This document shows, in pieces, positions 36,900 to 47,900 of a stretch of DNA of 64,000 nt. The translations under genes and the position numbers were made by a program. This stretch comes from Prinia subflava (Eukaryota > Chordata > Aves > Passeriformes > Cisticolidae): assembly GCF_021018805.1 (NCBI RefSeq), contig NC_086247.1, forward strand, positions 62,001-126,000. The letters run 5' to 3'. Positions within the stretch are counted from its first letter, which is position 1, and each line of letters starts with the position of its first letter. The notes beneath the pieces were generated by a model, which saw only the letters and a program-made list of their open reading frames with translations, was not told where the DNA came from and made no database searches.

Positions 36900-37300
36900 C
36901 TCTACATTCGGCTGTGGACTCGGCTAGGGTCGGTTCGGCTGTGCTCGTCCAGGTTCGTCCAGGTTCGGCTGGGTTCGATCGGTTCGCCTGAGCTGAGTTC
37001 GGTACGCCTGGAATTGCCCCGGTTCGGCTCATCTGGGCTGGATTCGGCAGAAGTGGGTTGGGCTCGGCTGACCTCGGTGCCGCTCGCCAGAACTCGGTAC
37101 CATTGGGCCGGTTCGGCTGAGCTCGGGCCGAGGCGCCGGGCGGGCGGGGCCGCCCCGTTAAACGCTCGGTGTTCTCCTGCTGCCGGTGCGGCCGTGCACG
37201 GACACGGGCGGGAGCGCGGGGCCGCGCAGGAGCTCAGGGCAGTGACTGCGCTCGGCCCAGCTCGGTTTGGTTCGCCTCAGCTCAGCTAGGCGTGGCTCAC
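36900..37300. repeat. Second CpG-rich TCGG-repeat island, partial duplicate
   Basis: Degenerate 'ggttcggct' repeats lead into 'aggcgccgggcgggcggggcc', a 'ccgttaaac' block and 'gctcggtgttctcctgctgccg'. The same ordered block occurs at 36018-36090. The two islands, about 1.1 kb apart, are therefore diverged duplicates. The later 'gcgcggg...aggagctcagggcagtgactgc' also echoes 36480-36530. Confidence 0.75.
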
Positions 37301-38040
37301 GGATTTCCTGACGGCTATTACCTGCTAGTAATTCTACATGACACAAAATGTACCCTCTAAAGGGCTTGGGGTTTTTTAAAGGAATATAATTGTTATCCCA
37401 ATCTTGGTACAGAGCCGATGGCTCCTTTAGGACAAGAATATTTACATGCAGAAGCAATTCCCTCACTTGCATCTCATTTTTATTTACCCCACTCCCAAAA
37501 TTCAATACGTATCACAAGGAATGTGCAGTTCTGTTTTTTCCCTGTGCAGTATTTGTACAGAGGACCTGGGCACAGCACGCAGTTGTGAGTCAATTGAATA
37601 AATTCTGGTTTACATTTCAAAGGTTCTCGTTCTGGCACTGTGTGTTTGTGGATCTGGACTGGCATGCTCAGCTACCCTCACGGCCACATTCAAGTACAAT
37701 TTATCAGATTTCACAGACAATTCCCGTAAAACTCTGGTATAATCAATGAGCAGAAAATGCTCTGGGGTTTAGTTCCGTCTCTCACCCGTTCCAAGGGGAG
37801 GGAAGATGGGCTTTTGTCGCACATCACAGCAGCAGTGATGGATCAGAGCATTTTTTTAAATTAAAAAAGTGTAATAAAAATAAACCAGGTCTGATAGAAA
37901 TGTCTTTAAACGCCATGAGATCTTTTTAAACCCAAGAAGACCATCACGATTCCCAAGCTCAGTCTTCTATTCCTACTGGTTTTAGTATCGTGAAATCAAC
38001 CAGGTCCTTCAAGAAATATTAAATGATCACGACTCAACCT
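37301..38040. other. Intergenic, no gene seen
   Basis: Mostly AT-rich. Short frames only and no repeat family recognised. Confidence 0.4.
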
Positions 38041-39470
38041 CTGCAGTACCGGTCTGTGTCCGCAGGGCGGCAGCGCCGGGGCCCAGCCCGGGGCTGACAC
38101 AGCAGCAACAGGCAGAGAGCGGAGGCGAAAAAGAACAAAAATCCTCTAAAATAAACGTCCCGAAAGACCCCAACCACAACTACAGGAACCCTGCCACTAA
38201 CCAAATTCAAACCAAAAAACCCCTCTGTTTTAAGCTATATTCCATTATTTCTTTACATTTATTGTTTTTATATTTATCATAACAATTTATACTTTCTATT
38301 AATATCTATGTGTATTAAATATAGAATATAATAATATATGCATTATTATAAATAGTCTTTATTTATATTCTTGATTCTATTTTTTATATTTTTATTATTT
38401 TTATAGTTTTTTAAAATTTGGGTTTATTTGTTTATATTTTAAACTATATTCATTAACCTAAGACATCAGAACCACAATTAATCAGAATTAAATTAGCTTG
38501 GTTTTCTAAGGGGGAAAGAATTTATTTTTATGAAAATAATATTGGTATATTTTCCCTTTCTGTGTTGTGGGGATTTGTTTGTGGGGTTTTTTTGTTGTTG
38601 TTGTTCTTTTGCTTTTGGTTTTTTTTTTCCTTTGTTTTTGATTTCATTGTTACTAAACAATGAGGTTTGGAGAGTTACAAAATTCTCGCCCCTCACCCAG
38701 GATGGGCGCTCTGCCATGGATTTAATCCATCTGCACCTGAAAGAGAGTTAGGACAAAAGTCAGAGGGCTGCAGGATAACTTCAAAGCTCCAGGCATCTCG
38801 TGCCCATCTAGAAATACCCTCTACACTCCCACTACACCCTACACTGCAAATTTCAAGTCCCCGGGACATGCCCTATTACCCCTACACCCAGGCTACGCAG
38901 CAGGGCAGAGCAGCGCAGGGCCAAACGCACACCAACACCCGTGACACAGGACACCACAAACGAGAGGGATGAAACAGGGAGAGAAAAGGCTCAGCAAGAA
39001 GAAGGACCCTGAGGGTCCAAATAAATACCGCTATTTATTAAATTTTTCTCACCCCCAAAGGCGGCACAAGATGAATCAGTAGTCCAGACAGCAGCATGTT
39101 GCTTTAATAATGCTGTTTACGTGTGTACAGCCTGCCTGCAAAAGGAGCCTCCATATAATTTCTTATATTCTAAAGCCATGTATAGAATATTTTTATTTGG
39201 AAATCTATTTATATTCAAATTAGTATTTTTTCTGTATATAAAAATGAGAAACTTTACAGGTTTTAATACATAAAAATGAGTACGAGCAGAAATTCTGTAT
39301 TTATTTCAGATCTGATGATGTCTACAGTTACCCCCAGGCATGGTGTGCCAGCAATAACATTCCCTTCTATATTTAATACTAGGATATTCTGAATGGCCAT
39401 ATGTAACAAACCTAGTATGTCTCATAATCTGCTGTTCAAAGAACACTAATTATAAGCTGGTAGCACGCAG
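38040..39470. repeat. Long dispersed repeat unit, copy R3
   Basis: A shortened copy of the R1/R2 family. About 38170-38690 match 20699-21240, about 39040-39110 match 23690-23790, and about 39155-39465 match 3180-3480. The long G-poor middle part of R1 and R2 is absent here. The order of shared patches agrees with a single ancestral unit with an internal deletion. Confidence 0.6.
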
Positions 39471-41939
39471 CTTGGGATCTATCTGTAATTACCTCACTTC
39501 TGGTTAAGTTGCAGCTCTTGACTATAAAATCCCTGATAAGTCAGTTTTAATTTAGTACTCCTCAAACTAAAATAATTGTGACAACATAATGGCATTAACA
39601 ATTAAAGTAATATTTTTGCATATATAACACAGAACTTTATCCAATATCTAAATGTATTGAGAATCTAATTAGTTTTTATATATTCTGTGAATACAGCGAA
39701 TTAAAAATTGTACAACAGTACAATTACTAACTGTACTGTTGCTAAAATATAATTTTAATGTATCCAGTTTCTAGAGGGTGTATATAGTACAAGAACAAAT
39801 AATTGCAAAGGTCTGGGTTCATTTCCAATTTCTTTCTTCCAAAGTTGTCTCTAATCAGCTGGATATATTTTAGTATTTTGAAGTACTGATGTAAAAGTGC
39901 ATATTTATTTTTATTTGTAGTTGAGTTTCATTGATAAAATATAGAAAACTTTGCTTGTCATTCCTCAGAAAAGGAGTTTTGTGAAGAACAGCTCTTATTT
40001 TTGTATTACTGTGATATATAATGTATGGCCCAAGTGATTACAAAAGAATTCATCTATACTTACAGTAAGTCTCAGAATTTCACACATAGATGTTTCTTTG
40101 GTAGGTGTTTTTCCACAGAATGGGTTTTTTTGGGTACTTTTTAAACATGTCTGTAGTTCAGCACTGAAGAAACTTAGAGAGAACAGCTGCAAAATTTTCA
40201 GTGTTGGTATGACTGCAGGGCACTATTATTTTCAGGTTTCATCACAACCACAAAACATCAAACAACTTCAAAGTGCAAGGGGCTGAAGACATCAGTTCAT
40301 TGCCCCTAAAACTGCAGCACACATAAACAGTGAGGGTCAATGTAAGGATCAGCACTGCAAGAACCACTTATATTCCTTTTTTGTGGGTGTTGCAAGCCTA
40401 GAAAAATCAGCTTTCATACAAACAAAAAAAACCAACAAAAAGGGCCCAAAATAGCTCTAGAACACAGGTAAATGCACTACAATACACACAAAGAACTTGA
40501 TAAAACATCACAAAACCATGTTCCCATATCTCATGGGTAAGGTAACAAACGTCTCTCAGCTGCATGTGGGCAGCAATGGCTGAAGAATGCTGAACCACAC
40601 TAGAAAAATATAGCTAACCCGAGTCCAAAATAATAGTTTAAAAAAAAAGGTAACATTTTCAAAATATATTTACATTATTCTTTGATACACTCAATGTAAA
40701 AAAAAAAAAGGCAAGCCAAATGAAACAAAACCAAAACCAGAATACACAACCAAAACAACCCCCCCAACCCTTCCCTTACATAACAAAGTTTGCTTTAGTA
40801 CAAAATGCTGGTGGAGTTTCAAAAGAAAGTGTTTATTGCAGATTGCACAGCTGCAAAAATATACATTAATAACTACAAGATACTGTAGGACAGAAAAGTG
40901 TTTGAAAATGCAAATTTATTCCCATTTTATACTTTCCTCAGTAAAAAAGTTTGAGAGAAACTCTGTTGAAGTCAACAAAATAACATTATTAAACCCAACT
41001 CTACTCTTTAAGGTGATCTTCAGTCAAAAACTTGACACAAGCACAGAGAAATGTATTTAGCATTCTACCCTAACCTTCTCTTCTCAAAAGGTCTCCAGTG
41101 TTCCTGCAGATTGGCGTGGCTTAGGAAAGCAGTGAGAAGCCTTTATGTTTAGTACTCAGAGAAAATGTGCAATTTTTGGTTTTTGCTTGTCAGCCTTTGT
41201 ACAAAGGGTGCTAAAAGCCAAGGGAGAGAGTGATTTCAGTATTGCCTTGGGCCCCTTACTTAACACTGATACAGTCCTAGAGGCCCTATTTTGACAGGAC
41301 AGAAGAATCAGGAGAAAAGGTACAGGGAAGAAAAAAATGTGAAAAAAATGTGTCACAACAGTGTGGGAGAGAGGGCGAGAGGCAGGGGCAGGGAGGACCC
41401 AGGACACACAAAACAGAGTCAGGGCCTGGGGCTTGTTGAAACTCTGGCTGTCTGTGCTGCTTCTTTCTCCTTCTGTGCTCCCTTCCTTCTCAGCAGCTCA
41501 CGTGGCTTGCCTATCCTCCACCCAAGAACAATCTGAACATTAGGAACAGTTAGAACAGACAAAGCTGTAGCTTAAATATTACTTTAAAATTAATAGCTGG
41601 AGTGCACAGCCCAAAGATCGTGGACTACCACATCTGGGTTTGCAGTTCTGCAAATAAAGACCTTCTCTCCCACAGAAACCCTTCCCAATACTGAGCAGCT
41701 TTGCCTAAACAAGAATTTGAGGCCTCTGCCTCATTACAATATAGTACATCCTGTTTCACTGTGTACAGTACAGTAGAACTGGCTGAAACACTGGTAGGCA
41801 TCTTCCATCTCTCCTAAAAACCGAGGAGACAAAGCACAGTGCCTCAGGACACCCGAGGGGTGTGAGGCAATCCAGTGGATGGCGCTGGCTTTGTGTCTGC
41901 AGGGCCCCACCGAGTCCTGCCTGCTGCTCCCGAAGCGCC
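39471..41939 (-). other. THUMPD2 3' flank and possible 3' UTR
   Basis: AT-rich DNA without another gene. Minus-strand AATAAA hexamers near 40915 and 40831 would be candidate poly(A) signals, giving a 3' UTR of about 1 kb. The true end is unknown. Confidence 0.4.
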
Positions 41940-44900
41940 TCAGGATTCAGGTTCCCTCAGCCCAGGAGCAGAAACCTTCCTGTATTTGTGTATGAAGGCA
42001 TCAGTCTTCCCCAGACTGACGGCAAAGACACCCTCTGGCACCAGGGACCCGAAATGGCTGCTGAGAAGGGATTCTCCATTGCCCTGTGCCACGGAGGAGG
42101 AATTCCCATCCCCGCTCAGGGCCGGTGCAGGGGCTGCTCCGGGGTCACCATCAGCAGAGGCCTCGGCACAGTCACCTGCAGCACACCCGGTCAGGCCATC
42201 CACGCGTCTGCGGAGCTCCCGGCTCAGCAGCAACACGAGGGTCCCTCCAACACGAAGCACTCTGGCAGTCACAGGAGAAATCAAGGTTAGGTGTTGATCC
42301 TTCCCGGCATCCCTCTGCCGGCACTTCAGGTGGCATCTGCATGCCCTAAAACACCCGAGTGGGCCATGGCTCAACTCAGTGAGCTGCATCTCCAGGAGGA
42401 ATTTAAATCCCAGATCTTCTTACCTCTTTCTAATGGGAGAACAGGGCCCTATCCTCACTCTGAAACCATTTCTGATGTTAGCAGTTCTTTCTATTGGGTA
42501 AGCAGGGAAGAAGGACTCATTTTTTACCACCAGAAAACCTGGGGTTTTTGAATATTGCAAAGGAACAGCCTCTCAGTGCAGCAAGGGCTTCTCAGGTTAG
42601 TAGGGTAATTCTGAAAGTGGCCCTTCCTTTTGGAAACTTTACAAGGTCTGGCCTTTCCCTGTTCCACTGATCCTTAATGGTTTTCAAACTCAGGAAGCAG
42701 AAGAAAATTAACCGTTGTTTGTAATTAATTTTTCTAGGAATATGTCCAGACATTACACTTGGCTTTGAAAGAGAGAGAAAAAAAATTGTCTCAAATTTAC
42801 AGCAGGTAGTTTGACCAGTTTTACTGGTGGGGTTCTCATGGAAATGGTCCCTTCCTCATCTCCACCTTCCCAAGGGAGTATTTTGCTTAGGATGGACCAA
42901 TAGAGCAAATAAGGCCAGGAGACAAGCACAGTATGACTGCCACACCATTCTGTGGAGCCACTCCACCTTCTCACCACATTCCTGCATTGGGTGAGTGAGA
43001 TCAACACCCACTGAAGACCAGGCCTAGGGAAGGGGTTTGTTTTCAGGCAAAAAGGAGAGGGGAAGATGGCTTGAACTGTCTGTTAGAAGCAGCCCACCTA
43101 TTAGCTGGGCTCAGCTCTGCCACAAAATGACACGGTGAGAGATCAAAGGACACACCTAAAATCAGACCGGGTTGCTAGTGAGGTATTCCTGGACAGTAAG
43201 GAAAATGCATGCCAGTGTTTCTAGTCTGAGATCCTTCCTGTCAAGGCAGGCTGCTCAAAGCTTGGCTGTGACCTCAAAAAGGAAAGCCTATGATTTTATA
43301 CAAGTGGGCCTCAAGTGAAAAAGGAGTATAGCTTTATTTGCCTGGCCACACTTTAACTTTGCCCAGGTAAGCCTCTCCTCTTTCTCCTTTCTGCCACACT
43401 TCTGAGTGTGGCTCAGAAATATTTCACCATTGTGCCTTGCAAAGAGCATTTGTGAGCGTGGCTCACACAGGATCATTCCTTGTCAGCCCGCGCTGCCATT
43501 GGCACTCACAGCTCTAAAACACAACACAACAGTCTCTAAGGGACAAGTAAAGGGCTGAGACTTCCACAGCCTGCACGGGGTCAGACTACAGAGCTGGAGA
43601 ACCTTTGGAATAAAGCAAATCTGAAGCTGACTGAATACTCAGATCACAAACCCATGGCACTTACATCAAACCCCAAGCCTGCCAAAGGCTACACATACCT
43701 CTCCATTTCCTGGAGAATATCTGGTAGGAGCTGGGCATCATTTGTGGTCTTGAATTTCTTCCCAAATGGAATATCCGAAATAACACTGTCAAAGCTTTCT
43801 GAAGGCAATGGCAATGCTGCAGAACAAAGGCAGGTCTTTATCTCTGACTGTCTGAAAAAGCACAGCAGCTATGCCCCCACTCCCCTTTCAACACTGTCTG
43901 CCAGCTCTTTTGGGGTTATGTACACGGATTCACAGCTCCTTTTGCATTGCCCTCACAAACACCACTATGGAGCCACCACCCCTCTGGAGACTGGGAAGAG
44001 ACAAACATGACAGCATTGCTTAGTTTGCAGATTCCCTGCTCCTGATGATGTTTGCCCCTGCAGCAAGACTCTCCTGTAGGGAAGTTGGGACTATTTGTGG
44101 TATCGGAGACCAAGCAAACGTAGGTCAGACCACTATGATCATATCATACGTTTCTCTCTTTATTCCCGAGATGGCTGGTTAAATACAGAGGAATAGTTTA
44201 CAGTAACAGGTGCTTTTCCATTGGCAGAGGAACGTGAGCAACTATGTAAACATTCACAACTTAAGGCAGCTACGGTATTTTCTCAGTAATTGTGCTATGG
44301 TATTAACACCCATACCTTAACACGATTCCCAGTGCAAAACAAGCTTATCTTTTTCTACGTCGGGCAAACGTTTGAGGCCTAGCAGGCCCAGGTCTGAGGC
44401 CTAGTCTGAGGCCTAGTTTGGGGTAGCTCACATCTCACTCCACAGCACATTATGCCCGCGATCTCTAAGAAATTTGGCTACAGTTCCCGCTTTTTCTTTT
44501 TGAGCTATCCAAACTGACGTCAAGGCATGGCTGGCTAACTTCTGCATGCATCGTATTAAACAAGGCACGATAATTAAGATAATAACGATAACAATAAGTA
44601 CTATTATGCTAAAATGAATTAAATCTTTGATCCACCCAGTAAAACCCCAAGATCCAAGCCATTTGTCAAACGAGTGTCTACAACTATAAGATTTTTCATG
44701 TTTTCTTTCAACTGCGATAACTGCTTGTAAATTGATCACGAATGATCTGACAAATTCATGCAGCACATGCCTTCAAATTCTTCACATCCATGTCCCTGAG
44801 ATAAAAGAAGGAAGTCTATAGCGGCTCTGTTTTGGAGCACAGCATGACGAATGTCATTAACATCTTTGGCAAGCTCACTTAACAAATTGGATGTTATATT

Positions 44901-47900
44901 AATCTGTTTTCCTGTCCAGCAGGCTAAATGTTTCAATTGTGTGAGAGCTTGAGCCGGAGCAACTCCTGGGGCAAAAACGGATGCTGAGATTACAGCTGCA
45001 GGCTGCCATAGGGTAACTCGATCTTTACAATCAGGACTTAGCTGAGACAGACTTCGTTTGACTCGTCAGGTCGGTTGAGACAATCCTAAAACCTGATGAA
45101 TGGTAGGAGCAAATAATGTCAATTTACCGAAATAACATGGTCCCCCTGTACCTTTTTGGGGCATTGCAGACCAGGCTCTGTCTCCACAGATGAGAAAGAT
45201 TCCTGGTGGCAGTTTCTTAGCAACACCTGTTAACGGTGTCACAGCCTTAGTCCAATTGCTGCAATATTCAGTGTAATTGTAGTACAATGAGGAATGGGGA
45301 GATAACCAAGTGCTGTCATCTTTTAGCTGTTGCTTGTTTATGATTAACAAACTGGAATTTATCATAAAATGTCCAAAAATCAAACAGCAAGTTCCTGGCA
45401 CAGAGCCCAGAAGATCAAGCTCCTGAGGCTCTGCACTAGTGACTTTAAGATTTTGTGCAATGACAGCAGCTTGTGCTCCTAAAACACCTTCTGAATTAAT
45501 TTGACTTCGAGACCAGATTCTGAACTCTGTCATGGAGCTCACTGGGACCCCAATCAAACAAGTTCAAAAAGGATTAGATGGTGTGGCCAAAGACAAACAA
45601 AAGGAATCTTGTTTGTTCTGGTTGGCCCATGTGACCCACATATTTTGCCTTGGGTCGATGTCAAGCATTCCTGATCCCATTTCTATTAATACACCAATTA
45701 AAACAGACATTCTGACACCTAACATTCTGCTCATTGTTTTAGTTGTCTCTTATAAAAACTAGATAAATAACACTCGTCTATTGCTTAAAATTAAATCTTA
45801 ACAATAGCTTATCACAACTCTAATCATATAACTAATAATACAACTATTTATTTTTGCTATAGTGATTAATCTTCAACAGTCTTTGAGTCTTCTTGAGGTG
45901 CTTCAGGCAAATCACTGCTGCCACCGTGGTTACCACTGTTAGTTGGTATCTGGCACCCAAACCAGTCCTGCTTCTCCTGCAGAAACACACATATATCCAC
46001 GACCATTAAACAGCACAGGACTTGGTCCCTGCCATTCACCCGTTCGCATATTTTTATGATATACATAAAGCCCTGGAATTGCTTGTGGTCTTCCTTCTTT
46101 CACTGCATGGTGGTGGATAACAACTGCAGGCTCTTCTCTTCCTTCTGCTAAGCACAAATAATTTAATGTAAACAAGACTTTTGATAGTCGGCTAGTTATG
46201 TCTGTTTCGTCGTTCTGCTTCTGCCTTGCTAAATATTCTTTCAGCGTCCGATTAGCTCTTTCTACAATGGCTTGACCAGTGGGAGAGTGAGGAATTCTGG
46301 TGGTATGCTTGACTCCCCACTTCTGCAGAAATCTAGCAACTCGCTGACCAGCATAGGCTGGACCATTGTCGGTCTTAATTTCTGCAGGCACTCCCATCAC
46401 TGCAAAACAAACAGTCAAGTGTCTTTCAACATGCAAAGCTCTTTCTCCCAGCTGTGCTGTGGCCCAGATGAATTTAGAATAGGTATCAACAGTGACATGG
46501 ACATATTTCAGCCTTCCAAATTCTGGAACATGAGTTACATCCATTTGCCACAATTCTAAAGCTTTCATTCCCCTTGGGTTTGCGCCTAGACCAAGGCCTG
46601 GCCCATGATGACTGCATTGAGGGCAAGCACGCACGATCCCCTGTGCATCGTTCATAGAGACGCAAGGCTCTAGCATTCTGATGAAAATTGTCATGGCTCT
46701 CACGAGCTCGCACAAAATTATTTTCAGGAGGGACATGAGCAATGCAACTGACTGCAGCATCTGCTTGTGCGTTGCCCTCTCCACTGTTGCACTGGTGACT
46801 GTGAATGTGCAGAACACAAAAGGCATGCTGACACATCTCAGGCACCCCAACGTGCTCCGCATGTACAATTACTTCCACGACGAGCGCCACGTCTTCCTCA
46901 TCCTCGAGTTCGCGTCCGGCGGGGAGCTCTACAAGGAGCTGCAGCGCTGCAAGCACCTGGATGTCACCAGGACCGCCACGGTGATGGAGGAGCTGGCAGA
47001 CACGCTGCTGTACTGGCACAGGCACAAGGTGATCCACCGGGACATCAAACCCGAGAACCGCCTGCTCGGCTCCAAGGGGGAGATCAAGATTGCTGACTTC
47101 GCCTGGTCCGTGCATGCGCCATCGCTCAGGTGCTGGACGCTATGGGCACCATGGATTACCTGGCCCCCGAGATGGTGGAGAACAGCGGCCACGAGGAGAA
47201 GGTGGACCTGTGGTGCCTGGGGGTGCTGTGCTACGAGCTGCTGGCTGGGCACCCGCCCTTCGAGACTCTGTTGCCGATACCTACAGGAGGATCAGACAGG
47301 GCTCTACAAGGAGCTGCAGCGCTGCAAGCACCTGGATGTCACCAGGACCGCCACGGTGATGGAGGAGCTGGCAGACACGCTGCTGTACTGGCACAGGCAC
47401 AAGGTGATCCACCAGGACATCAAACCCGAGAACCTCCTGCTCAGCTCCAAGGGGGAGATCAAGATCGCTGACTTCGGCTGGTCCGTGCATGCGCTGTCAC
47501 TCAGGCGCCGGACGCTCTGCGGCAGCCTGGATTACCTGGCCCCCGAGATGGTGGAGAACAGCGGCCATGACGAGAAGGGGACCTGTGGTGCCTGGGGGTG
47601 CTGTGCTACGAGCTGCTGGCTGGGCACCCGCCCTTCGAGAGACCCTAGAGTCCCTCTGTTGCTGATACCTACAGGAGGATCAGACAGGTGGATCTCAAAG
47701 GACTAAAGAATGGGGTCTAACCCATTGTGGGTATATCACATTCTTTAGTCCCCGATCTTTATCTGCTCCCAGCTTCACTATAGGGCACTACATGGGTCCA
47801 AATTAACTGCTGTGTCTCAGCACAAAGCACATCTTAAACATGAAAATAATTTAGCAAAATATAAAAGAAGAACTAAGTTTGTGAGCACTAAATGCAAATG

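Noticed and set aside
46681..47706. 341-codon plus-strand frame joining ERV antisense DNA and Aurora-like sequence
   Set aside because: Its first 46 or so codons are antisense to integrase, and the kinase part changes frame and lacks essential lobes, so it is not a functional fusion gene.
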